Position numbers and translations under genes: made by a program. A model generated the notes under the pieces. That model saw nothing but the letters and a program-made list of their open reading frames with translations, made no database searches and had not been told where the DNA came from. Below are positions 47,479 through 57,274 of a DNA stretch of 64,000 nt, one piece after another. Positions within the stretch are counted from its first letter, which is position 1, and each line of letters begins with the position of its first letter. Location of the stretch: positions 62,177,501 to 62,241,500 of the forward strand of contig JAZHRO010000012.1 of the NCBI GenBank assembly GCA_037157565.1, read 5' to 3'. The DNA is from Thalassia testudinum. Lineage: Eukaryota; Streptophyta; Magnoliopsida; Alismatales; Hydrocharitaceae.

Positions 47479-50284
47479 TGATGAGAACCTCATCATGAGA
47501 CCTAACTAGCTCTTTTTGACCTAAGAAAGTGAACAAAGGCTCCTACATAACCTAAAGGAAGGCCTAATTCAAGAGATTTCTGTTCTGGGAATAAAACATG
47601 AACTAAAGGGTAAAACTGTAATCTTACCATTGCAGTACATCAACGGGATTTCTAAAGGTCTAAACATAGGTCAATTGGACTTAATAAGAGAAAAAGTGGT
47701 ATGGTTCAGTTAGAAAGGGTTATTGTGAGATTTAAGAATTAAATGACATTCTGTAACCCTAAAACAAACCCACTTAATTTCACAAGGTTCTGGTCAGGGT
47801 AAAAATCAACTAAACCCTTTAAAATTCATGAAAAAATATCCCTTAGGGTTTAGAACCTTCAATTTGGCCTTTGGAACCTATTTTGACCTAGATTGGGGTC
47901 CTAACTCAATATTTGACCTAATTTGACATTTTATGCAAAATGTCCAGCCAAACGTGGTCAAACCTAAAATCCAACTTTACTATTGGATTCCTTAGGTCCA
48001 ATTAGGATTTTACCAAAATTTGAACCAAAGGGAAGGTCATCTTTACCAACTTTGTAAAATAGTCCACCTAATTACATTCTTGCCCCTAACTTTTGGAAAC
48101 CCTTGTGCAAACTCCCTCAACTTCCTCGTCACTTTTTGCATTTCGGTCCCACTGCCATTTCAGCAGAGGAGCCATACCTCCGGTGAGGTTTTGAGGAGGA
48201 TTTCTCCTCACTTCCCCAGGGAGCAACTCTCAGATTTGGCAGGGGGATCCTCTGAGGAACCCCCTACTATCTGAGCAACTTCCCAAGATCTGGTTCGCAC
48301 CATACCTCTCCTACGAACGCTCGAGAGGCATGCGTATGGTGTCTGACCCATACATCCGACGAGAGTCTTGCGCTTGGAAGGCTTTAAAAGAAGACTCAGG
48401 TCCGGCTACATCTTCCAAGCTTGTTTTGGCCGTAGACACCCCCTGAAATTCGTCCTTCCTCATTTTCGACCATCTTCCTGCAGGCTCTGGTGACCTCTCC
48501 TCCCTCCTCTCATCACTCTGCCACCATACCAGTGGTAGGGTCATCTTCACCTTGCTCCTTCGCGTTGCGCCGTACCCGCGCGAGCCTCTCCGACCCCTTC
48601 CTCGTCGCCGTCACCCTCACCTCAGGGTTTCTTCTCCGACGACGGCACCTACGCGCCGCTCATCCTCCACCTTTCCTCCTTCATCCAACTACCTTCAGTA
48701 ATCACCTCTCTCTCCCCTCTTCATTTCCCCTCTCTTAATTTGCACTTTCGACCCTTCGACACCGCAGTCCACCTTCATCTCCCTCATCTCCGGCCGACCA
48801 CCGGTGAGGCTAATCCGTCACTCCCTCACTCCACATGCCTTGCCACTGACCTCATCACCTCCGCCATCACCCACTGATCACCATCCACACCTCCATCGAC
48901 CACCAACACCTCCACAAACACCCACCGACCTAACCCACCTTCACGGCCACAGAGCGACCTAGGCACGCATGCTTAGGCCGCCCTGCGGCCAGCCAACCAC
49001 CGCCACACCTTCGCCGTGACACAGCAAAGCTTCCACGTTGTTTGATAGGGCCGCGAGGCCCTATGTGTGTGTTTCAGGTTCGGTCGTCCGTCGCCATTGG
49101 AGAGGAAGCGAAGCTTGCTCGCAAACTTGCTCCAGGTGGCCCCGCTCCAAGAGATCAGGTTCCAAGTGCGCAGCGTTACTCCGCGAACAGCATCAGCCAT
49201 CTATCGAAGCCAAAGCACTCCGCAGCTGCTCCAATTGAGCAGGACTTTCCTCTTGCTGGTGCAAGCGAAGCGAGTGGGACTTTTAGTCCCACCTCGGAAA
49301 GCTTAGGGTGGGCTAAGGGCTTTTTATTATTTTTGTGTTTCCTCAGCGCCTCAAGTCACAGGGTGAGGTCCCCTCGCCTATGCCTGCCTCATCCGCGGTC
49401 ACCCCTACGCGGACCTGGCTAACCCGTTTACCCTACACTCCTTGCGCACCACCCACGCCGGTGTGCCTGGACCTGGGCACGCGTAACCCGACCCGTATAC
49501 CCAATTGTCTGGCTCTGAGAGAGGGAAGAGAGAAATATAGAGAGTGACGCGGGGGAGGGTAGGGGTAGGTTTTGCTTCGCAATGTGCAGGGAAGGAAGAA
49601 AGGAGGAGAAGGCAAGGCAAGCCCGCAGAGGAAGGAAAAGGCAAGGCTGAAGAAGAGAAAGAAGCTGAAGGCAGGAGCGGCTAAGGAAGGAAGGAGAAGG
49701 AAACACTGTAGCCGCAGAAGCAAAAGTTAAAGAAGGAAGGAAGACCTGAAGGCAAAAGCCAAGTGCAGAAGAAGAGGATGGAAGAAGAAAGAAGAAGAGA
49801 AGAAGACAGGAAGAAGAAGCCAGCTGCAGAAGAAGAAGAAGACAGACAGAGGTAGAGAAGGAGAAGGAGCTGAAGGCACTGTAGCAATCGCAAGTTAAGA
49901 CGTCTGATTCACAGAATCAGACGTCTAAAAGAGGAAAGTCAGAGAAAGAAAGAAGGAGAAGGTGCAGCCAAGCAGAGGAAAGCAAAAGGAAAAGAAAGAG
50001 AGAAGAAAAAGAAGAGAAAAGAGAAGAAGAAAAAAGAAAGGCATTCTATTTCTTTTTGCATTTTCTCTCTCTAGCTTTCATATACATTGAATTGCATTGA
50101 TATCATCTTTTGAGTATTTTGAGATTGTGATTTTAGTTTTTAAAAATACCAATTTGCTCCCTAAGTTCGACCTTGGATACCTAGGTTTTCGAGTAATAAA
50201 AACTTATTATTTATTTATAATGCTTTTTTGACTATACTGCAACGAGACTGATTTAAAACATGACAAAGCATTATATAGCAAACA
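47479..50284 (+). repeat. LTR3, 3' LTR of J
   Basis: Full 2.8-kb LTR from TGATGAGAACCTCATCA to ATAGCAAACA. TATA-like CTTTAAAAG at 48382-48390; hairpin around 48300-48330; GA tract 49560-50040; the perfect hairpin at 49898-49926; LTR-end phrase CTCCCTAAGTTCGACCTTGG at about 50157. By eye it differs from LTR1 at roughly a dozen positions over the last 250 bp, so the insertion is not recent. Confidence 0.88.
49898..49926 (+). repeat. Perfect 13-bp-arm hairpin with GACGTC in LTR3
   Basis: AGACGTCTGATTC, loop ACA, then its exact reverse complement. Each arm itself contains the palindrome AGACGTCT. The same module occurs at 63676-63705 in the copia-like LTR and in degenerate form in B, LTR2, H and A copies. 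Confidence 0.9.
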
Positions 50285-51982
50285 AGCACAAGCTCCAGGA
50301 GCTTGGCGAGGGAGGAAGGACGCTGGATGTGAGGTGATCAGGTGGTAAACGCACCACCGATCATCAGCTGTTGAAGCGGCTGAAGAAGAAATGAAGAAAA
50401 AGATGTTCATAGGGACCTATATGCAAGGAAAGAAAAGGACCTAGGGGAAAGGAAAGGACTCAAATGTAATAAATTATAAGGACCGAAATGCAAATAGAGG
50501 CTTTTAAGGTTAATTTAAATTATTTTCTTTTCTAACTTTTTATATCTATTTATAATTTAGCTAAATATTATATTAAAGCCTTGTATTCACATTTTTGACC
50601 CATTTATTTATATTTATTTACTTATTAACTTAAGTTATTTTAGACTTAGGTCTTAAGTTATACTTAAGTTTAATAAGATATTAATTAATTAATTAATTAA
50701 TGCATTTTGAGTCCATTTATTAATTAAGTTAGTAATAATATTAATTGTCTTATAATTTATCATTTTTAACTTATTTTAAGGTCCTTTATTGATTTGTCCC
50801 TTATTGCATAATTAACTCCTGTATATACATATTCCTAGCTAATTAACTAGGAAAACTAGTTAATTATGGATAATTAGAGGTCATGTTGAGCCTCTCATCA
50901 TAAGGGGAAGAGAATAAACTATCTAAGAGGCCACGAGGAGGACGAGGAGCACGGCCGGTCGGTGGCCGGCCATGAAGAAGTCAAAGATGTCGATGAGGGA
51001 GGATAGAGCGACGAGGGGGTATCGGTGGCCGCTTCTCTGATGGGAAGCTCGACAACGACGAGGGGAGAAGAAGCCCTCAACCAATTTCAACGGAGGAGTG
51101 ACGGAGGAAGGAGACGGAGGAGCTCCAAGGTCAGCATCCAGCGACATCAGGGAAGAAGGAAGAAGTGGAGGTGACGTAACAAAATGCAACGACCTGAATC
51201 GACGTGAGGTGGGGAATATTTATAGCTCCTTGTTGTGCGAAGACAGGATCGAAGGTTGCGCAAACCACCTCGTCGAAGTTGGCAGCTGGAGGTTGCGGAG
51301 GTGGAAGGTAGAGGCGGTGCTGGAAGGGGCATAAATGCAAGAAAATCAAAAGTTAAGGGGGTATTTGTAAGGAAATTAGGAATTTAGGGTCAAATTACAA
51401 AGTTGGCCAAGATTAAGTCTAAATGAACCCAAATTTTTATGGTAGCCAAATTTGGACATAATGAAGTTGATGGTGAATTCAATTTTTGTTTTTAATGTCG
51501 TTTGCATGGCTAATTTATGTTTAGACCCAAAATGTAGCAAATTCCCACCTACAGTTCTATTTTAGGTCGAAACGAGTTCCAATTGTCAAATCAACTATGC
51601 CAAATCTTATAAAATATTTTTAATTGATTTTTAAAAAATTGATATTAAATTTATTTCCATCGAAACTATTTTAATTGAAGAGGAGTTGAAATTAGTCAGT
51701 TTAATTAAGTATTAACACTCAATTTGAATAAAAATCCTAAATTACTCAGTATCAACCCACTTTTAGGATATTTAAACTCAATTGAACTTTGATTAAGCAT
51801 ATTTTTTCCTTTCAATTATTTTGAAATTGTTCGTAAAAATACAGAATTAACTCCTTTTTCTATTAATTCCTCTCTCTTCAGCCTTGATTGAGTTATACCC
51901 TTTTAACATGTTAATTAGGTGAATTTATTCTTAGAACTTAGCCAAATTAGGTTAGATATAGAGGATGATGGCGATGCCATTA

Positions 51983-52317
51983 GCAACCAACTAGGAGTCC
52001 GTGTAAATCTCTAGCGAGGTGACTCTTGTGGATTTGGCTACCCGAATGCCTGTCATCATGACCTTGTACTCCGCATGATTATTAGATGCAGGGAAGTCTA
52101 ATTTGATGGCGTACTTATGGGTAACGTCGTCTGGGGCTGTCAAAGCTATCCCGGCCCCAGACATGGCTATCATAGATGAGCCGTCATCATACAACTACTA
52201 AGGGAGTGCGAGGAAGGCATCGAGGTCTGTGAATTCCACTGTAAAATCTTGCAAGACTTGCCCTTTGATGGCTCTCCTTGGCAAGTACTTGACATCGAAT
52301 TCCGCCAACTCCATAGC
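51983..52317 (-). pseudogene. H1 RNase H, middle part
   Basis: Minus-strand frame reads MELAEFDVKYLPRRAIKGQV then LQDFTVEFTD (end of the RT-RNase H connection), a stop at about 52200, then MYDDGSSMIAMSGAGIALTA with the RNase H first strand (D-GS), NNHAEYKVMMTGIRVAKS (catalytic Glu in NNxAEY) and LEIYTDS (Asp). In this lineage the usual first-strand sequence is VDGSS; here it is YDDGSS, with Asp retained. Broken by LTR F after TDS-LVA and by LTR A4 before MELAEFD. Confidence 0.85.
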
Positions 52318-52524
52318 TGTTACGAACATGGGCATCAGACGTAGTTTAAGACATATGGGAAGTGTCCCAGATGTCTGGAACCCTTCCCAGACATCTGGTA
52401 TTAAATTTTTTTGTCGTACGGGTTCGCGTCTGCGTGCCTGCGCACGCAAACTGAACCCACCACCTTCGTTTTTCTCTTTCTCTCCCTGTAGGCATCGTTT
52501 TCCTTCTTCTCTCTCCCTGCGGCT

Positions 52525-52533
52525 GCTTATAAG
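52525..52533 (+). promoter_or_regulatory. TATA-like site of LTR A4
   Basis: CTTATAAGA about 210 bp from the left end, followed by a CTCCCCCTCTCCC leader. Equivalent sites: 12161-12169 (A2), 40901-40910 (A3), complement of 3055-3063 (A1). It is the main evidence for reading family A in this direction. Confidence 0.45.
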
Positions 52534-53550
52534 AACGCTCCCCCTCTCCCTCACCCTCACTCCACCGTCTTCTCTTCTCCTTCTCCCTGCCAGCGAGAGC
52601 GCGAGCGAGCGAGTAAGCGAGTGCGGCAGCAGCGGCTGCTGCGAGCGTGCGGGAAGGAGTGTTGCGATAGGAAGAAGAAAGCTCGACAGCGAAGGTGCGA
52701 GCTTGCCGGGGCAGCAAGAGCCAGCCGGTGGGAGAGCAGCGAGCGTGGGGTGGCGCGGAGGAGCTGCTGCAGCTCGGGCAGCAGGCAGACGAGGCGCGGC
52801 ACGACCGTGCGTCGCAGGCGGAAAGCGAACAGGGTCCTGATTCTGGGAAGATTTCCCAGAATCAGACGTCTGGAATTACGTCCAAACGACGCCTAAGACG
52901 TCTGGAGGAAGGTCCAAACGTCTACCAGGTACAATAATTTCCTACCTTCTCCTTTTTACGCGTGTACAGCCATGCAGTCGTCCGCCGTGTCCTTCTGCGC
53001 CCCTTCGTGATGAGAGCGGGTGTATGTGTGCGTAGGTTCTACTCGGGAGGGCGCGAGGCTCGCCATCCCACACGGATCAGACATCTGGCCTCAGTACCAG
53101 ACAACGGCGAGGACCTCCAGACGTCCGGGGTGACAATCGGACGTCTGAGAACTAGGACCAGACGATCCAGCGGGCTTCTGGACGTCTGAAGGACTGCACA
53201 AACCAAGGTATGACCTGATCAACCTTTTAAGACATCTGGAAGAAGTTCCAGACGTCTGATTTTGGGCAGATTCGTCATTTTTTACCCGTTTAGGGTCCGT
53301 TCGGAGTCCATTTTCCGTGTTTCAAGTTGCGTTCTTTCTAGATTTAATTCCTCTATCTATTTACAGTAATTGTATACTATTCTGAAAAACTCTTTGCGAT
53401 GACCCTTGTGTTAGGACCCCGTTCCGTTGTGGCTCTGGGGGTTGCGGAGGCGTGCGGGATTGCCTACCACGCACCCAATACTCCCGATTTCGCGGGTAGA
53501 GTGGCCCTTTAATTTATTTAACAAAAATTGTACAATTATGAAATAATTAA

Positions 53551-53700
53551 TAGAGTCTAGGGCATTGCATGAACCCTAGGACTGAGAAATTAGATTGAAT
53601 GATAGATCCTAGGGTATTGCATGAATCCTAGAACTGGAAAACTAGAGTGAATGCTAGATCCTAGGGTACGACATGAATCTTAAGACTGAAAAACTAGTTG
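53551..53700 (+). repeat. 52-bp minisatellite in LTR A4, about three units
   Basis: Same unit as in A2; GATAGATCCTAGGGTA and CATGAATCCTAG recur every 51-52 bases. Positions within units are partly degenerate. Confidence 0.8.
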
Positions 53701-55054
53701 AATATATAAACATTGCAGTCTTGGAAAAGTAGAAAGGAAATGATAACTGCCTGTAAATTGGTTAACAGTTGCCTGTTATGAATAAACAAATACGGTTGAG
53801 AACATGGGTTCTATGAATATAAATCTGGAACGGTGGAACATAAATTGGCTGAGTTAAAAGAGCATGAACCCCACGGGGAATTAGGAGTAGAACTCCTGGA
53901 AAGGGAATGGAATAGAATTGGGGAAGTGAGCTGGCCCTTGAGTACGGAGTACCAAGGAGAGCAACTGTCCCCCTGTTTAGTGCAGAGCAGAGCTAGTCGC
54001 CCCAGGGACCCGGGGTTAGGTCTGGCCACTTTGTACCGACTTTTGGCCCTCATGTACACAGTACCGAGGAGAGCTACTAGTGTAGGGAGAGTACTAGCTA
54101 CCACACGGGCCCCGGGGTTCTGCTAACCCTCCTACACCGACTTATTAGACCCACTGGGCAAACCATGGTAGTCAGGTGAGGGTGCGCGGACTTTGGAGGG
54201 GCAAGACCCCTGTTTGGTTACTGTGGAGGGGCTGGACCCCTGTTATTGAGAGGGCTCTGCCCTATACTGGTTCCGTGTTGTGCTTTGGGCACACCCGTTA
54301 GCGGAAACGACTGACCGCGTTCCAGTGCGGGGTAGCTACCCATGAGCCTATCGCGTGTGCCGTAGTCACCGTTACGTCTGTCAGCGACCTTGGGGTGGTT
54401 GACTGAGGGTAGGACCACCACGGGGGGACTCTCCCGGCCAGGAGAGCACCACATGTTACTTCTACTTTTCGGAAAAGACTGCAATCAAGATCGTTCCCAC
54501 GAGGAACATTCAAGATTAAGAGAAGGATCTGAGAAATAAATCAACAATGAATAAATGGAAAAAATATAAATAAAGAAAGTAAAAATATAACAGCTACTGT
54601 ACACTCTACTGCTTCTTTTAGCTTTTAGTTGCCACTCTACTCAGCGTTTCACTGACGTGTCACCCTTGTTACCTTTTCAGGATCAGGTGTTGAGCAGCCA
54701 AAGTCAGCGGCTGCAGAGGGCACTGGGCCTAGTAGAGCCCAGTAGTGTTACCTGTAGTACCTTCTGTACTTTTCTTTCTACTGTAGTGAGTAGTTTTCTG
54801 TTACTCCATGTACTCTCTTTATTGTGAGCTTCATGTTATGTACATGTTTATTTCTCTTCTGTTGTGGTGGTGTATACTGTAGTATTTCCTTTCTTTACTG
54901 CTGTATTTTGTTACTGCTAGTTATATACATGGTGAATGTGGCTTATTTTACTGCTCTTTTGGTTACTTTCTCGTTGGACAACTGGGTCTTGGGATTAGTC
55001 GAGTCGGTCCGATTCTCGTGTCTCGTAGGGATTCGGGAATCGGGTCGTTACAAT

Positions 55055-56340
55055 AGCTAATTTGATCTATCGTGCAGACCTCGTGGGTTTATGTAGCAAT
55101 TCCCACAGGGGGTAGTCCGATAGGACCGTTATAGTGTGGGCTTGGAAGTATGGGTGTAGCTTCCTGACTGCAATGACCAGAGCTAGCCCTAATTTCTCGA
55201 TGGCTGTATACTTAGCTTATGCACCTTGATAGGTTATATTGACGAAGTATACGAGTCGCTGTGTTCCCCTCTACTCACCGACTGGAATGGCGCTGATGGC
55301 AGACACGGACGCCACCAAGTATAGTGAAAGGATCTCCCAAGGTTGGGGAGCCGTTATGGCGTGGGGACTTCGGAGTGTAGCTTTGACTTTCTCTAAGGCC
55401 TTTTGGCAGTGAGGGGTCCAGTGGGCTCCAGTATACCCTTTGCCCCCTTTTTTGCACTCGAAGAAGGGGAGGCATTTGTCGGAAGATCGAGGCAATAATC
55501 AACCTAACGAGGCAATATTGCCGATTAGTGATTGCATCCCTTTCAAGGTTCATAGCAGTTGCAAGTCTATGATTGTCTGGATCTTGTCTAGGTTGGCATC
55601 GATTCACTGGTTGAAGACCAAGAACCCTAGAAACTTGACAACTGAGACCCCAAAAGTACACTTGTTGGGGTTCAGGTGGAGGCAAGTATTCCTTGGAATT
55701 TAGAACACCTCTGCCAAATATTCTAAGTGTTGAGGGAAATTAGATTCCTTTACAAGCATATCATCTATGTACACCTTTAAGGATTTTCCTATTATTTTTC
55801 AGAAAATTATATTTACAGGGCGCTAGTAAGTTGCTCCATCATTTTTCAAGCCAAAGGGCAAGACTTTATACCGAAATAGACTCCTATCGGTGATGGAGGT
55901 GTAATGTCTGTCTGCTGGAGCGAGGCTAATCTGGTGATACCTGCTATAGGTGTCTAGGAAGGACATGTAGGATTGTCTATTACAATAGTCCACAAGGGCA
56001 TCCACCCTTGACAGGGGGAACTCGTCCTTTGGGCAGACTCCGTTGAGGTTGGCGAAGTCTACGCACATGCACCATTGGCCATTGGCTTTCTTCACCATTA
56101 CCACATTAGAAAGCCATGCTAGGTACAGGGATTCTTCAATGAACCCAGCTTCCAAGAGCTTTTAGACTTCAGTTTCAACTGCTTGCCATTGCTCGGCCGA
56201 TTTGTGTCGACGTGCCTGCTTGACCGCACGGGTACCCATCTGGATGTTTAGACGATGCTGGATCAGGGAAGGGTCTACTCTGGGTAGGTCATTGCCAGAC
56301 CAGGCGAAAGACGTTTGTGTTGGCCTGGAGTAGGAGCAGC
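55055..56340 (-). pseudogene. H1 reverse transcriptase and start of RNase H
   Basis: On the minus strand from about 56300: an RT N-terminal region (WQAVETEV-type text with stops), then the open piece 56155-55823 with EAGFIEESLYLAWLSNVVMV, CMCVDFANLNGVCPKDEFPL, SFLDTYSRYHQI (first catalytic Asp; usual form DAYSGYNQI) and VLPFGLKNDGATY. Further on come VYIDDMLVKES (catalytic Asp pair, about 55745-55775), HLNPNKCTFGV, VVKFLGFLV, then the connection (KALEKVKATLRSP) and LVYFVNITYQGA, YTAIEKLGLALVIAVRKLHP to A4. At least six stops or frameshifts. Motif spacing and the KKANG-WxMCVDF form place it in the Tat lineage. Confidence 0.88.
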
Positions 56341-56800
56341 AACTCCTATACCTCTAAGGAATCAAGGTACGCTTCAACCCAGATGAGCTTTGGTAGCATT
56401 GTCAGGATACATTTGTATGGCCATGGCTGAAGAGCCTGGCTATAGTCCCGAAGTTGCTGATGAATCAGCTAAAATTTTCTCCTACTGGATTGCTTGGACT
56501 TGGTTTCTTTTCTTCCCCCATTTTTGTGGCCTGGGGGGCTTTAGCTCCATGGGCCACTCTAACTCAATCCTGAGGAGCTCGCGCCTAACCGTCTGATCCC
56601 CGTGTACTATTCCTACTCAATGTGGAGACTGGAAAAGTACAAAATGGAAGTATGACAACGGGATTAGGTGGAAGGCGTGGGTAGTTGGGCAATCGAGGAT
56701 GCCGTCGAATGGCTTCGTCAATCCAGCCACTATAAATGTGGTCGTCCGATTGAGGTGCCTACCCCTGTCGCAAACGAACAAGGGGACATTGATATCTCCT
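56341..56800 (-). pseudogene. H1 protease-RT spacer, degenerate
   Basis: Minus-strand translation is poorly conserved and crosses several stops. It includes a Ser/Pro/Lys-rich stretch (EKKPSPSNPVGENFS) and near 56617-56808 the residues LFVCDRGRHLNRTTTFIVAG, typical of the strand following the protease active site in Tat elements. No separate gene. Confidence 0.5.
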
Positions 56801-57060
56801 TTTGGCATCGCCTTGTGGTTGTCGAATCATACAACTGGGTGAGTTGACGGGGAGAGGTGCTTCTTTGTGAAACCCAACCGGAGTAGAGTGTTAGAGAAGA
56901 GGACGTCAATGGTGCTACCCTTGTCCACGATGAGCCGAGGCTGCTGTTGTCCTGCTAGCAGGAGCATCACAAGTAGCCTGTACGAGGCAATCAGCCATGG
57001 CGTTGTCGGGCTCTCAGCCCTCGATGAGGACCATGTTGACCCCACAGAACTGCTGAAGCT
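56801..57060 (-). pseudogene. H1 aspartic protease
   Basis: Open piece 57045-56827 (minus) contains LLAGQQQPRLIVDKGSTIDV then LFSNTLLRLGF. IVDKGSTIDVL corresponds to the active-site IVDxGSSxDIL of Tat proteases: the Asp and Gly-Ser are kept with Lys between. The upstream residues (SYRLLVMLLL) and downstream VGFDNHK-type text fit the family. Lies between gag knuckle and RT as expected. Confidence 0.75.
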
Positions 57061-57274
57061 TTTCCTTGTGGTAGTCTTCTGGTCCCTTTGCCCTTATCTT
57101 GGCCCTCATTTAACCTGAGGAAGTGGACCAGATTTTCATGCTGGTTTTGGGACTCGATCTGGTCCCGCAGGTCCTGACAGTCTTCAGTAACATGCCCCCT
57201 GGCATTGTGGTATTTGCAAAAGGGCTCCTAGTCGGCCTTCTTCTTTATCGACTTTGGTGGGGGTAATAAGTCTT
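57061..57274 (-). pseudogene. H1 gag C-terminus with zinc knuckle
   Basis: Minus-strand translation gives PFCKYHNARGHVTEDCQDLR then DQIESQNQHENLVHFLR. C-x2-H-x4-GH-x4-C is the modified knuckle of Tat gag proteins (CxYHxxxGHxTxxC), which binds the RNA genome. It has a stop (AD-stop-EPFC) just before it. Everything 5' of it was lost or lies beyond the LTR H insertion. Confidence 0.8.

Larger units (their letters stand above)
32143..50284 (+). mobile_element. Element J: Athila-lineage element with two LTRs, nested solo LTR2 inside
   Basis: Order on the plus strand: LTR1 (32143-34262, missing about its first 580 bp), PBS, gag, protease remnant, RT/RNase H, [solo LTR2 39017-44599], integrase, non-coding 3' region, PPT, LTR3 (47479-50284). 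About 7.6 kb of internal sequence remains without LTR2. RT, protease and integrase motifs are of the Athila type. It lies in LTR C2; the base run after LTR3 is AGCAC, but the left TSD copy is lost because LTR1 is truncated. All frames contain stops or frameshifts. Confidence 0.88.
28952..50900 (-). mobile_element. Solo LTR C2, split by Athila element J; TSD TAAGG
   Basis: Two parts, 28952-32142 and 50285-50900, flanked by perfect TAAGG (28947-28951 and 50901-50905). Minus-strand ends are TGATGAGAGGCTCAACA at 50900 and CGACCA at 28952. It aligns with C1 on the opposite strand: the same AT-rich start (50500-50900), the TATA-like site (32057-32065, minus) and the CTAAAATGTTAG..TTAACTTGA segment near the end (about 29035-29085). 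Together about 3.8 kb. It is inserted in LTR F, nine bases right of the LTR B insertion. Confidence 0.88.
24673..51982 (-). mobile_element. Solo LTR F (about 2.5 kb), split by two insertions; TSD GCGAC/GCAAC
   Basis: Made of 24673-26062, 28943-28951 and 50906-51982. Flanks 24668-24672 (gcgac) and 51983-51987 (gcaac) differ by one transition, and the H1 RNase H frame reads through when it is removed. The minus-strand 5' end is TAATGGCATCGCCATCA, a 6-bp-stem hairpin in which the expected TG has become TA; the 3' end is CGTCAACA. A TATA-like CTATAAATAT lies at 51216-51225 (minus). Near 24785-24800 is the complement of CTCCCAAAGACAACCTCG, the usual LTR-end phrase. No internal coding region remains. 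Confidence 0.75.
52318..55054 (+). mobile_element. Solo LTR A4 (family A), TSD ATAGC
   Basis: 2.74-kb unit TGTTACGAAC...GGGTCGTTACA with perfect ATAGC on both sides (52313-52317, 55055-55059). The H1 reading frame joins exactly (IKLA to MELAEFD) when it is removed. TATA-like CTTATAAG at 52525-52533; palindromes at 52340-52400, 52862-52925 and 53085-53265; hairpin CTGATTCTGGGAA/TTCCCAGAATCAG at 52836-52866; minisatellite 53551-53700. Confidence 0.93.
4292..57274 (-). mobile_element. H1: scaffold Tat-lineage Ty3/gypsy element, fragmented by at least six insertions
   Basis: Once the insertions are removed, the minus strand reads in the order gag zinc knuckle (57110-57274), protease (56800-57060), RT (55500-56340), RNase H (55055-55350, 51983-52317, 24354-24672), integrase zinc finger (21904-22183), integrase core and C-terminus (17658-17859, 5109-5851), then an ORF on the opposite strand (4292-4990). 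The frames rejoin at the TSDs of the inserted LTRs, which is the main evidence for one element. Integrase VDYFSKWVEAEAM, RT VYIDDML and a downstream antisense ORF fit the Tat lineage (Grande, RIRE2, Retand relatives). About 5 kb of H1 sequence remains. Neither of its own LTRs is recognisable in the window: its 5' part is lost at LTR H and its 3' part at LTR G. Confidence 0.8.
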
